From positions 673,501 to 737,500 of the forward strand of contig CAMXCT020000458.1 of the NCBI GenBank assembly GCA_947184155.2: a stretch of 64,000 nucleotides of DNA, read 5' to 3'. The notes below the pieces were generated by a model. That model worked only from the letters and a program-made list of their open reading frames with translations, was not told the origin of the DNA and made no database searches. This stretch comes from Cladocopium goreaui (lineage: Eukaryota > Sar > Dinophyceae > Suessiales > Symbiodiniaceae). Positions 1-9,570 of this stretch are shown piece by piece. The first letter of the stretch is position 1. Every line of letters begins with the position of its first letter. The position numbers and the translations under genes were made by a program.

Positions 1-1060
1 GAAATACCGAACGAGACCCCTGAGTGGTTGAATTATCGAAAACTCTCACACTTTGCAGATATACACCCAATTTCTCAAGTTCGAGAAGCGTCAAAAAACC
101 CCTGAAGCTTCACATGTCACATACTGTCGTAAAATGTCGTAAACATGTCTGAAAAAGATGGCTGTGCCAAACATATCCAAAGATTGGATCCTGTGAATTT
201 GCTCAGGCCTGTTCCAATATCCATCAAACATCAAGACAGGCCTGTTCTGCGACGCTGTGATGTGTGCATGTTTCACCAATCAAGAAGACTTGGATCCTGA
301 TACGAGGTGGTGCCCCAGTTCGTTAGCCAAGTTGGTTTATAACTAATATAACTGTATGTAATGGGATTCTATATAATTCTACATCTATTGTAGAATTGTA
401 TATAACTATATATATATATTAGGATTCTATATCGTTCTATAATATTCTACAGTATATCTATACCCTTATAAGTAGATATACCTTTCATTAATTTCACTGG
501 ATCGATACATAGCCCTTTGGCACCTTGATCAGAACGACCACAGACGACTTGGGACGACTGGAAGGTGACCACGGAATGTCCTGTTCTCGACTAACACATG
601 CATTAAAGACCTCTAAATGTGGGAGAAGCAATAATAATAAATTACCCATGTGGGAATACCTATAACTACCACCTATAAAAATTCAGTGATGACTGGGGGA
701 TGGTTTATGGCATTGTTTTACCAACATTTACGCTAGATTTCTTTATTGTTGGCTACTCCAGTCGTCTTTTTGCTGCAATTTCGCTTCGGACATGGTTCGG
801 AGGAGTAGAATTAGTGGGAGTAACTGCCAGAATTGATTCATAAGGTGACATAAGGATACATAAGGGACAATTTCTGGTTGGAGGTTTCAACACAGTTGTT
901 ATTTTCAACCCTAAAAATGGGATCGTCTCAACTGCGAGAAACCCAATGCCACAAACCATCCCCAAAACCATCAAAATATTGGCAGTTTACTAGTGTTTTC
1001 GTAACATTAGTATACATTAGTTATCATTTTTATCAACACCATTTATCACCATGAATCATC
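1..1060. other. gene-free stretch
   Basis: No coding region is supported here. It holds AT-rich DNA with short tatata runs near 400-480 and a 10-bp tandem duplication at 125-143. A partial terminus of the TIR family described at 1674 and 1953 lies near 868-885 (ctggttggaggtttcaa), without an obvious second end. The small open frames have no recognisable motif. Confidence 0.6.
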
Positions 1061-1147
1061 ATGATTAACCATCATTAACCATTCATTAACCATTCATTAG
1101 CCATTCATTAACCATTCATTAACCAATAATAAACCAATAATAAACCA
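1061..1147. repeat. 11-bp tandem repeat (attcattaacc)n
   Basis: About seven tandem copies of an 11-bp unit close to attcattaacc, grading into aataataaacc in the last copies. The unit is not a multiple of three and the tract contains stops, so it is not coding. Confidence 0.85.
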
Positions 1148-1324
1148 TGAAAATCCAATGATTCAAGGCGACTCTGGAAGCCGCCAGCCCTGATTTCATC
1201 CCGCAGGTTCATCCATACACCGCCAGTCACGGCGCGGAGGGGGTGGCGACGCATCGGGCTACAGGAAAAACAGTGTCTTTATATTCTTTATGTGGAGCAA
1301 AACAGATGGAGAAGTGATGTATCA

Positions 1325-1478
1325 CTATATATTTATATATCTATATCTATCTATATATATATATATCTATCTATATATATATATATATCTATCTATATAT
1401 ATATATCTATATGTATATCTATATCTATATCTATATCTTTATCTATATCTATCTATATACATATATATATATATATTA
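1325..1478. repeat. TATC/TATA microsatellite
   Basis: Roughly 150 bp of mixed (tatc)n and (ta)n. Open frames across it read as tyrosine/isoleucine-rich strings and are a by-product of the repeat. Confidence 0.9.
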
Positions 1479-1673
1479 ATATGTAGTTTATATCACTATA
1501 TTCCAGTAGGATGTTACTTGAACTTATTTAAACTTAAACTTATTACTGGGGGGATTGCGATATATGTCCAGATGTCCCTGAATCCACAGATAGGAATCCC
1601 CACCTGGAGAAACTCCCAATAGCTGCTATGGCTGGATGTTCATCCCACTCAAATTGATCAGGAAATACGGTTT

Positions 1674-1774
1674 TGGTTGGTGGTTTGGCACATTTTCTAT
1701 TTTCCCCAATAGTTGGGATGATGATCCAATCTGACTTTCATATTTTTCAGAGGGGTGGCTCAACCACCAACCAG
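1674..1774. mobile_element. short TIR element, introner/MITE-like, copy 1
   Basis: A ~100-bp unit with inverted ends: ggttggtggttt at 1675 and aaccaccaaccag ending at 1774. The interior shares tgggatgatgatcc and tatttttcagagggg with the copies at 1953 and 16336. The pyrimidine-rich run ending in cag looks like a 3' splice acceptor, as in introner elements, which are known to be mobile and to create introns in some dinoflagellates. Non-autonomous: no coding capacity. Target duplication is unclear. Confidence 0.6.
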
Positions 1775-1952
1775 ATAGGTTTTGACCCACCAGAATCCCA
1801 TTTCAACTACGTCCCTGGTGGATCAAGCATTTTTGTCAGCCCCCAGGATGGTTTCTTCCGTGTGACGCTGGTGCTGTCAGAGACGCCCAGAGATGCGGGA
1901 GAAACTGAAATTCCGAAGATCAAATGGTCCCCATTGTAAGGAACCACCATTT

Positions 1953-2060
1953 CTGGTTGGTGCTTTGGAATATGGCTTTTATGACTTTCCATATATTGGG
2001 AATGTCATCATCCCAACTGACGAAGTCATATTTTTCAGAGGGGTTGAAACCACCAACCAG
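1953..2060. mobile_element. short TIR element, introner/MITE-like, copy 2
   Basis: A 108-bp unit beginning ctggttggtgctttgg and ending with its inverted counterpart, ccaccaaccag. The flanks share attt, a possible 4-bp target duplication. It contains cccaactgacgaagtcat and tttttcagaggggt, both recognisable in diverged form in the other copies. It lies 180 bp from copy 1 in the same orientation. Confidence 0.65.
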
Positions 2061-4984
2061 ATTTCAATCCATTTCAAATTTCCCGAGTTTCATGGTACGT
2101 ACTACTTGTAAAATCTTATGCAGATACAGTACCAATTGTGATTGCAAATGGTGGTTTCCTGAAAGGGTGAACCCCAAACTATTTGTTTCATGGGTCATGT
2201 TTAATAGGAAACCAATGGTGAAAAGGGGTACCTGAATTTCCAGAAACTCCCAAATGTTCAGAAGGTCTGACATTAGAGTACCCCCAAACTTGATGGTGAA
2301 CCCCCCTGTTTTCCCAAAAACTGTTGGTGTACACCATGTACAATCCCCATTTTCACACAAACCCAAATATTTGTTGGATTGGTTTCATTTTGGGATGTTC
2401 ATCCCTCGTTGGGAGGGTGATCTACACTGACTTGTGACTTGGGATGAGTTGAAAGCCATAAAAACATCAGCGCTGGGTAAACTTCACAGGCGCCGGCAGT
2501 GCACCTTTGGTCATGGTCACCTGGTAAAACTCCCTCCGTTCTCCTAAATTTAAAGGGTTTTTTAAGGGTCCATGCGTCATTCTTCAGCCTGAGTCCATAG
2601 ACTTTAACCCATGCGTCAGTCTAGAAAAAAAAGGTGACCTTTTCCTCATGCACCAACTTCCCATCACAGGGTCTAGCTCGTTGCGAACTTCTGCATCATC
2701 ATTCCCATATCATGGTGGATGTCGCTCAACTTCTTCACCAGAAATGGTGGATTTTGTATGATTTTGCCAGCTCTGGGCGCCTGAGGGCCTTCGTGCTACT
2801 TGCAAGTTGCAGCCTTTGCTTTTTCGCCAGGGGCACCCAGTGACAAATTTGACATCCGTGCTGTTCTTTTTTACGGCCAGATATACGTTTGTTGAGTTCC
2901 TTGATGAATTATAATGTATCGTTACATCCGCACCACGCGGACGTATTGATGGACAATCTACATTCCAAGTGCTCAAACAAAACTAAATCCCCAGGGTCGC
3001 AGGGTCCGTCGCCGAGCTGTGAAGCATCAGCCAACAAATGTTGCAGGAATTTTTGACTCCAATGGATTGGGTGTTGGGATTATGCCTTGCTGGTTGTGTC
3101 TGTTTCTCAATTGGTATTCCAGCACGGCCCTCAAAGGTTGGTTGGGGCTCGTTGTTATTATCATGGGATCATTGTCCTTGTCGTTTCGAGGTTAGTTCCA
3201 TCGTTATGGTCGACATCGTCATCCATTATCGTAGTCATCGTCATCGTCATTGCTATCATCATGGTCCTAGTACATTTCCAGAATTTGGCCTCTAAAAAAT
3301 TAGGATACCTCAAATTCTCAAGATAGCAGGAAGTGGATACAGACCCAGAAAACCATGATTGCGATTGGAACCGAGCACCTCAAATTCTTGTACAACGCTG
3401 TCTGAAAACTAGAGCTTGCTGTCGTTGGCAAGGCCAAGCAGCCAGGAATTTAATTATCTTCATTATTCTTCATTCATATATAGAAACAGATGCTTACAAT
3501 CATGACACACAAACATGTTACACAAAACAAAACAAATGAGGAGATGCACAACTCACACATGACGGTGGCATATGGTGGCCTGTTCCAGCCTTGGGAACCA
3601 TGGAATTTCCCGGGACTTCACCAGAAGATTTATGGAGTTTTCCGCCAATGTAGCCAGCCCACCCCACAAGCCAATCAGCCAGTTCGAAAGCTGGTTATGG
3701 TTCACCAGACAGTTAAGAATGGTGACGTAATTATGATCGTATCGGATTGATCCAGCTGTGATCCATGTTTACCCCAGCTGGTTTGGAAGTTGACCTGGTT
3801 CGCTTCTACTCCACGAATTCGCCTGAGCTGATCACGTGGCGGACTCTGGACAAAACAGAGAGTCATACCTGCCAGTATTTGTTACAAATAAATTGAATAA
3901 AGATGTCCAATCTCTGGCCAGCAAAGAACATCATAATACGTGTAACAATTCTTTGCAATTCTTGTAACAGCCCACAACTTCGATCTTAGAAGCCCAAAAC
4001 CCCAAGGGGGCAGATAGGTTTTTTTCGGGTACTTTTAAAAGGCCACCACTTCGTGGAAGCTTTTTTTGAGGTTCGATCCAAGAATTCCTTGAAGAAGCTG
4101 AAAGAGGAAAACCGAGCCTTGGCACAGTGTGGACCGGTAAGACCTGGTGGACCGAAGATTCGAAGATTCGACCTGTCGAAGTGAAAGAAGCGCTCTTCGC
4201 GGTGTCAAGACGTTTTTTTACCGTTAATATAGTTTAGTAGATTATGATAGAAAATGAAGGATAGTGTGAAAAGAATCGACCAGAAATAGCTTGGACATTC
4301 GTTTTGAATGTTCTATCTTCACGTTTGTGTTGGGAATATGTTGTCTTCATTGCTATCAAAATTCAGATCAGTTGAGAAAAGTTTACAGGTGAAGTCCAGG
4401 CAAAGCATAAAATATCCACCACTTTTGCCAGCCATAAAAATCCATCAGGTTTTTCATTCATAGTTGGCTATGGATCAATACCTAGTAATACCATTTTTAG
4501 GGTAATGAACATCCATTTACCAGCTATTTTGACACACTGCCAGTTTAATGTACTTGTTACAAACTAAGCTGGTTAAATTAAAGCAACCTCACAAATCCTC
4601 ACAACGTCACCATGACCATATATGGTTCATCTATGGTGAATCATCCCCAAGAATGCCAAAAATCATGTTCACTGCTTCGACCTGCTTCGAAAAAACTTCC
4701 AATCCATTCGCATTTCAAAAAAAAACATCGAACGTTCTTAACGTTCTTCGTTTCATGTCCAAAGTCGTGCATGAAATCGACGTTTTTCATGTGTTTTTCA
4801 TGGTTTTTTCATCCCAAAGTCGAAAATCTCCGGCAGATTTTCACCGCAGCTTTCCCCGAAGATTTCCCACTACGGAGGTCGCCTTCGTGATGCTGAACTG
4901 CGGCACAGGGAGATGGTACGCTGGATCCAGCTCCAGAGATTGGTTGAAATCAATGGTTGAACATATCAGTGAGTTGATAATTGA
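2061..4984. other. gene-free stretch with a possible coding relic
   Basis: No gene can be supported. At about 3541-3860 two adjacent frames give protein-like text (PWEPWNFPGLHQKIYG near 3590 and VDLVRFYSTNSPELITW near 3793), but in different frames and without clear splice sites. This may be an old gene or retrogene fragment; the function is not recognisable. Confidence 0.25.
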
Positions 4985-5091
4985 TACCCTCTGGTTATGA
5001 CTCACATAGCTATTGAAAATGGCCCATTTATAGTTGATTTACCCATTAAAAATTGTGATGTTCAATAGTTATGTTAAATTACCAGAGGGTA
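4985..5091. mobile_element. MITE-like inverted-repeat element
   Basis: A 107-bp element whose ends are perfectly inverted for 11 bp (taccctctggt at the left, accagagggta at the right). Imperfect pairing continues inward for about 33 bp, including atagctattgaa against ttcaatagttat. No coding capacity. A target duplication could not be fixed because the right end runs into a tandem repeat. Confidence 0.65.
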
Positions 5092-5120
5092 CATGTTGAT
5101 ACATGTTGATACATGTTGAT
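5091..5120. repeat. 10-bp tandem repeat, 3 copies
   Basis: Three perfect copies of acatgttgat. It directly abuts the right end of the inverted-repeat element at 4985-5091. Confidence 0.9.
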
Positions 5121-6173
5121 ACCATACTCAACTGGGAACTGAGTGATACTCTTGAATCCTAAGGCTGCTAAGATCAACTATCGTACAATCGTATAGCTAT
5201 TAAGTACAAGATCAGAAGATGAGCGTGTGTTTTGTTCATTTTTTTTACCACAAACATCATTCTGAAAGTTGATGTTATGTAATATCTAACAATCAAGAGT
5301 TGCTGTTTTATCTGGCATGTATTTTTTGACAATATGTTAAGTATGCATTTCTTGGCTGATTGGAGTCATTTTGTGTCCGTGGTGTAGCTCCAATAGGATG
5401 GAAAACACCGATCCTGGCAAATTTTGGGTGAAGAAACGGTGATTTTTATATATTAACAAAGTGGTTTACCGCTAAGCCATTTGCATCCATTTACTATTGT
5501 TAAATCTTGTTAATATATGTTAATATGAGTTATAAGTATAACACTCGTAGTTACCAACTACCCCCAGAAAACACATGGTCTAGCAGGTGGAACATGTGGG
5601 GCGGGTCACCGGAATTCAAGATGCTGGGCATCAGGCCCTTAAAATTGCCAGTCTGTGGATGGTCATCTGGATATGGTTTGAAGCATACCCAGCTCACTAA
5701 ACTGACCATGAACCATGGGAGTCATTGGTAAATTACTGTAAGGTAAACGCATTCTCAGCATTGTAATGGTTGAATCAGACCAACGACCAGCCATTTCCGT
5801 ATCCACAGTGGTATATATTGTCTTCTTGAAGCACCTTAACACCTGAGGGTCAGAAAATTACCGAACAGATCCTAATAGTACATAATATGAAGGTTCTCAA
5901 AATGGGAGTACCCGAGATAGTCCAAGATTTACAATCAATTTAGTATTGAAAGAACCTCCAAAAAGGCACCTGAAGAAAAAACACGAACAGCACCTGTTGA
6001 ACGATCGCCCTTCCATCTTCGCAGATGGGCAATGCTCCAGTGGCAAATGCAACAGGCCGACTGCTCAGATATCAGATGGGGAAAACGGTGCTGAAGCATG
6101 GGAGATATTTCATCTTCAGCCCTGACCAAGTGGATAGGTAGACACTAATCAACCAATCCTTTAGTTTTTTGCT

Positions 6174-6327
6174 ATAAATTCAATGGGATTTTCAGGAACC
6201 TAAATTGGAGGTACCTACCATATATAAGGCCTATATAAGGCCTATGTAAGGGGATATCCCCCCAAAATATGGCCTTATATGGTACAGTACCTCCATTTTA
6301 GGATCCTGAAATTCCCATTGATAAATT
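6174..6327. mobile_element. fold-back MITE with 7-bp target site duplication
   Basis: The element spans 6181-6320 (140 bp) and is bounded by the direct repeat ataaatt at 6174-6180 and 6321-6327. Its arms are inverted for about 50 bp: the left starts caatgggattttcagga and the right ends with tcctgaaattcccattg. Both contain ggaggtac, tacca and ataaggcc. The loop holds an 11-bp tandem repeat (tatataaggcc, 6221-6253). No open frame of note. The clean target duplication supports a real transposition event. Confidence 0.85.
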
Positions 6328-6765
6328 GAAAGATTAACCAGCAAGCAGCAAAAGATAACGTTTTTACACATTTTTGTTGTGGACGATCAAAAAAGATTGA
6401 CCACATTTTCTGGACAGTCGCAGCGTGAGATCTCCAGGCTATGTCATTGGTCGACCAGATCCACTTTCCCAAGGCGATAGATGTGGTGGTGCTCTTTGAA
6501 GATGGCTTTGTCTGGAAATGGGGTGTAAGAAATGGCAGTTTTGATGAGGGAAATCCTGAAAAAATGGTATAAACATGTCAGATTTATTTCGGGGATACCC
6601 AATTTTCAGACACACCCAGATGATTTTTCTTGGCTGACACACCCTGACACCACCTTGCCACCGGTCACTGGCCTTGCAGGATCGCCCAGCAGAAAAGATC
6701 CAGATGCAAGAGATACCACAGGCACCAGGATACAGCGGGGGTCATGGGGGTCTCTGTCCAACAAG

Positions 6766-6797
6766 CCCTGGGGCCCTGGGGCCCTGGGGCCCTGGGG
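6766..6797. repeat. 8-bp tandem repeat (ccctgggg)4
   Basis: Four perfect copies of ccctgggg. It lies just upstream of the retrotransposon ORF1, in GC-rich sequence that may be the element's 5' untranslated region. Confidence 0.85.
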
Positions 6798-6937
6798 CTG
6801 ATCTTTTTGCTTTGTTTCAATCCTGGAATGATGATATTCTGGCTGGCTCAAGTGAGCCCTGGCTCAAAAAACCTTCCAGGTCGGTGGTGGGCTGACCTTG
6901 CAGATTTTGAGCGTCGTTTGTCACTCGTGTTTTGACC

Positions 6938-9541
6938 ATGGACGTAGGCTGGGACAATGCTGTCGATGCTACCCATCTCTTTCACCCTCGCTGGTTTGAG
7001 ACGGAGAGCGGAACAAAGGTTTCTGTAGTGGTAGACTGTTTGACACACTCCCCGGAAGTCGTCTTGGCCTTGTCGGTCCCTGATGGGCAGCGCATCAGGC
7101 TTGTTGGTGCAGTCAATCATAGCATACAGGGGTGTCGTCGGCTTTCGGTTTTTGGTGCCCTGTTGGACTTTCCTAAGGAACTGCCTGGGGTCATTGATTT
7201 GCTGCTGACTGACTCCACCTATGTCTTTGCTCATGGACTTAGACCGGTTGGTGACCTGGGTCGTGTCGTGGAATTGTGTGCAGGGGTTGCTTGTTCGAGC
7301 GTTGGACTTTCGTCTGCTGGGTTCTCTCATGTGGCCAGTGTTGAGTGGCGTGCTCCGTTTGTGCAGTTGCATCGCTCCCTACACCCTAAGGTCCCTGTCA
7401 TTGAGGGTGACATCAATGATCCTGACTGCATCCGTCGTCTTTTGCAACAAGTGGAGCCTCCTTTTTGTCTGATGTCTGGTATTGCATGCCAGCCCTACTC
7501 CTCAGGGGGCAGTCAGCATGGTTCAGAAGATGTCAGGTCCAACACCCTCCCAGCGACAATCAAAGCCTGTTACTTGTGCCAAGCACCAGTGCTGATCATT
7601 GAGTGCGTGACCCAGGCTCGTTCCAACAAATTTGTCCGTGCACAGGTCCAGATGCTTGAAACCCTTGGCTACTCCTTGTCTGAGGTGTCTTTGAAGCTCG
7701 AAGACCAATGGGCAGCACGTAGGTATCGGTGGTGGCTGGTTGCAATGCATTCGAGCATTGGTGCAGTGCAGTTGCCGGAGTGGCCAAAGAGCCCCAGCCT
7801 CACGATCCGTGACTTGATGCCGTTTGTCAAGCAATGGCCATCGGATGTTCTTCAAGAACTGCAATTGTCTCAACATGAAGTCCAGCAGTTCACGTTGGAT
7901 GGCTCTGCGCTGAGGAAATATGTGACTCAATTGGATGGCAAATTGGCGACATGTTTGCACTCTTGGGGTTCCCAGGCTTCTGAGTGTCCCTGTGGTTGTA
8001 GGTCTCAGTTCAGCGACCACTTGATCCAGCAGCGTGGAATTTATGCCCAGTTGTTGCCAGTCCATGTCACTGAGGGCCAACCATGTTTTCGGCACTTTCA
8101 CCCATGTGAGCTTGCCTTGTTGAATGCCATGCCACCTCCCTCTGCTTGGATGTCTGCTGACCGACCTTCCCTGAAGTTGTGTCTTGCGGCTATTGGCCAA
8201 CTTGCCAGTCCGTTGCAATCCTTGTGGGTTGGTGCCTGTGTCATGCGTCAACTCCATGCTGTGCTCCAGCTTCCGGAGGTTGTGCCATTGGACTTGATTC
8301 AGACCTTCAAGCGTGATCTGTTTGCGTGTGCCCGTGAGATGTTCCCCAATGTGCAGGGTAGCTTGTCTGCGACCAGCTGGGTGCATTTGCAATACCCAGA
8401 TGGCACAGAAGTTCGAGCACTTGTGCAGGCCCAGGCTACCCTTGGAGATTTGACCCAGGCTGAAGCCAATTTGACTCAGCAGCATGTGGAAGGTAGTTGG
8501 ATCGATGCATCCACTGGCATTCCCCTGGAAGACACGGATCTGGTTGCTGGTCGTTGCCTGCGCTTTCAGGTCGATGTTGATTCCCGAATGCCTGAAGCCA
8601 TCCCAGAGCCAACTGGATTTGCGGCTCCTTCACACCCGGCAGGTGATGTGGACTTTCTGGACTTGACAGCTGACCCTGCCGTGTTGTCTGCTTTGGACTC
8701 TGCCTTGGATTCTGTGGAAACACACTCTGTGGACCCAGTCCCTGATACCTTGTATGGCATGCAGCAATTGTCCGGTGCTCGTCTTGCTGCTTTGATTCCA
8801 CCTTTGGTTTCTGAAGTTCACACCAGCACCATGATCCATCAGACCGTGGCCAGACTTGGCTCGCGGCTTGCTATCTTGCAGAATGAAGGTCCAGCTATGG
8901 GTGATGATGAACTCACTCTGCACGCTGAGTCGATTTTGCGCATGTCCGGCCGCCTTGATGCCCAATTTCTGGATCCGTTGTTGGCCACTGGCTGGTTGCA
9001 AGTTGGGTCACGTGAAAAGGTTGGTGCATGGTTGGCTCAGTTTCCTGCGCTCACTGCTATTGCCACCGCGGTGCTGCATGAGGGTCATTGGATTCCTGTG
9101 GTTTGGACGGATGGGATGACTGAAGTGCATGTCACGCTGTGGGAACATCAAGACTGTGATGTGGATTTTCTCTGTCCGTTGCATGGTCTTGTCAGTCAGG
9201 CATGGGGCAAGCCGAGGTTCTCCATCGCATGTTCTCGCAGGACCTTTTCTAAGGAGTGCTGTGGAAGTGCTGCAGTTGCCTTTTTCGCCCATCGGTTTCT
9301 GAACCGCGATCTGCCCAGGTCTAGTGAGGAGCTTGTGGAACTCCATCAAGAACTCAAGACCAGTTTTGAAGCAGCCTTGCGTGCGACCTCCGTTGTCCCT
9401 AAGCCGTGGTGTTGGGGTCTTGGGCAACCTGACGCCCACACGTTGGTAAGTGCTTTGCTGCAAACCCATGGCGTCCCTCCTGCTCAGGTTGCTTTGCGTG
9501 CCAAATTGGTTTTGCCCCTTGGAAGTCCCTCAAAGCGTTAG
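6938..9541 (+). CDS. LINE ORF1: C5-cytosine DNA methyltransferase with C-terminal cysteine protease-like domain
   Basis: The 867-residue protein starts at the ATG at 6938, in good Kozak context (accatgg), with an in-frame stop at 6908 upstream. DNMT motifs in order: motif I VVELCAGVACSSVGLSSAGF (residues 110-129), motif IV GIACQPYS with catalytic Cys184, motif VI ECV (222-224, for the usual ENV), motif VIII QWAARRYR (257-264), motif IX R385 with HPCELALLNAMPP, then a motif X-like AIGQLASPL. Expected role: methylation of cytosines in DNA in the nucleus or on element cDNA. Residues ~640-800 resemble Ulp1/C48 peptidases: a GDDEL segment, GHW (His717), an acidic stretch, and ECCG (Cys775), in the H-D-C order of that fold; this part is inference. 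Deviations from consensus (Ala for Pro in PCQ, Cys for Asn in ENV) leave activity uncertain. The 3' end overlaps the ORF2 frame by about 109 nt. Confidence 0.85.
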   Translation: MDVGWDNAVDATHLFHPRWFETESGTKVSVVVDCLTHSPEVVLALSVPDGQRIRLVGAVNHSIQGCRRLSVFGALLDFPKELPGVIDLLLTDSTYVFAHGLRPVGDLGRVVELCAGVACSSVGLSSAGFSHVASVEWRAPFVQLHRSLHPKVPVIEGDINDPDCIRRLLQQVEPPFCLMSGIACQPYSSGGSQHGSEDVRSNTLPATIKACYLCQAPVLIIECVTQARSNKFVRAQVQMLETLGYSLSEVSLKLEDQWAARRYRWWLVAMHSSIGAVQLPEWPKSPSLTIRDLMPFVKQWPSDVLQELQLSQHEVQQFTLDGSALRKYVTQLDGKLATCLHSWGSQASECPCGCRSQFSDHLIQQRGIYAQLLPVHVTEGQPCFRHFHPCELALLNAMPPPSAWMSADRPSLKLCLAAIGQLASPLQSLWVGACVMRQLHAVLQLPEVVPLDLIQTFKRDLFACAREMFPNVQGSLSATSWVHLQYPDGTEVRALVQAQATLGDLTQAEANLTQQHVEGSWIDASTGIPLEDTDLVAGRCLRFQVDVDSRMPEAIPEPTGFAAPSHPAGDVDFLDLTADPAVLSALDSALDSVETHSVDPVPDTLYGMQQLSGARLAALIPPLVSEVHTSTMIHQTVARLGSRLAILQNEGPAMGDDELTLHAESILRMSGRLDAQFLDPLLATGWLQVGSREKVGAWLAQFPALTAIATAVLHEGHWIPVVWTDGMTEVHVTLWEHQDCDVDFLCPLHGLVSQAWGKPRFSIACSRRTFSKECCGSAAVAFFAHRFLNRDLPRSSEELVELHQELKTSFEAALRATSVVPKPWCWGLGQPDAHTLVSALLQTHGVPPAQVALRAKLVLPLGSPSKR

Positions 9542-9570
9542 CCAACCAGCAGTCACCTCCGCTTCAGCTT

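Noticed and set aside
4068..4085. ggttcgatcc resembling a tRNA T-arm
   Set aside because: The flanking bases do not form a T stem and no acceptor or anticodon arm is present.
6836..6875. ggctggctcaagtgagccc near LINE ORF1 as a relict spliced leader
   Set aside because: Only nine leader bases match and they lie in a local palindrome; chance is sufficient.
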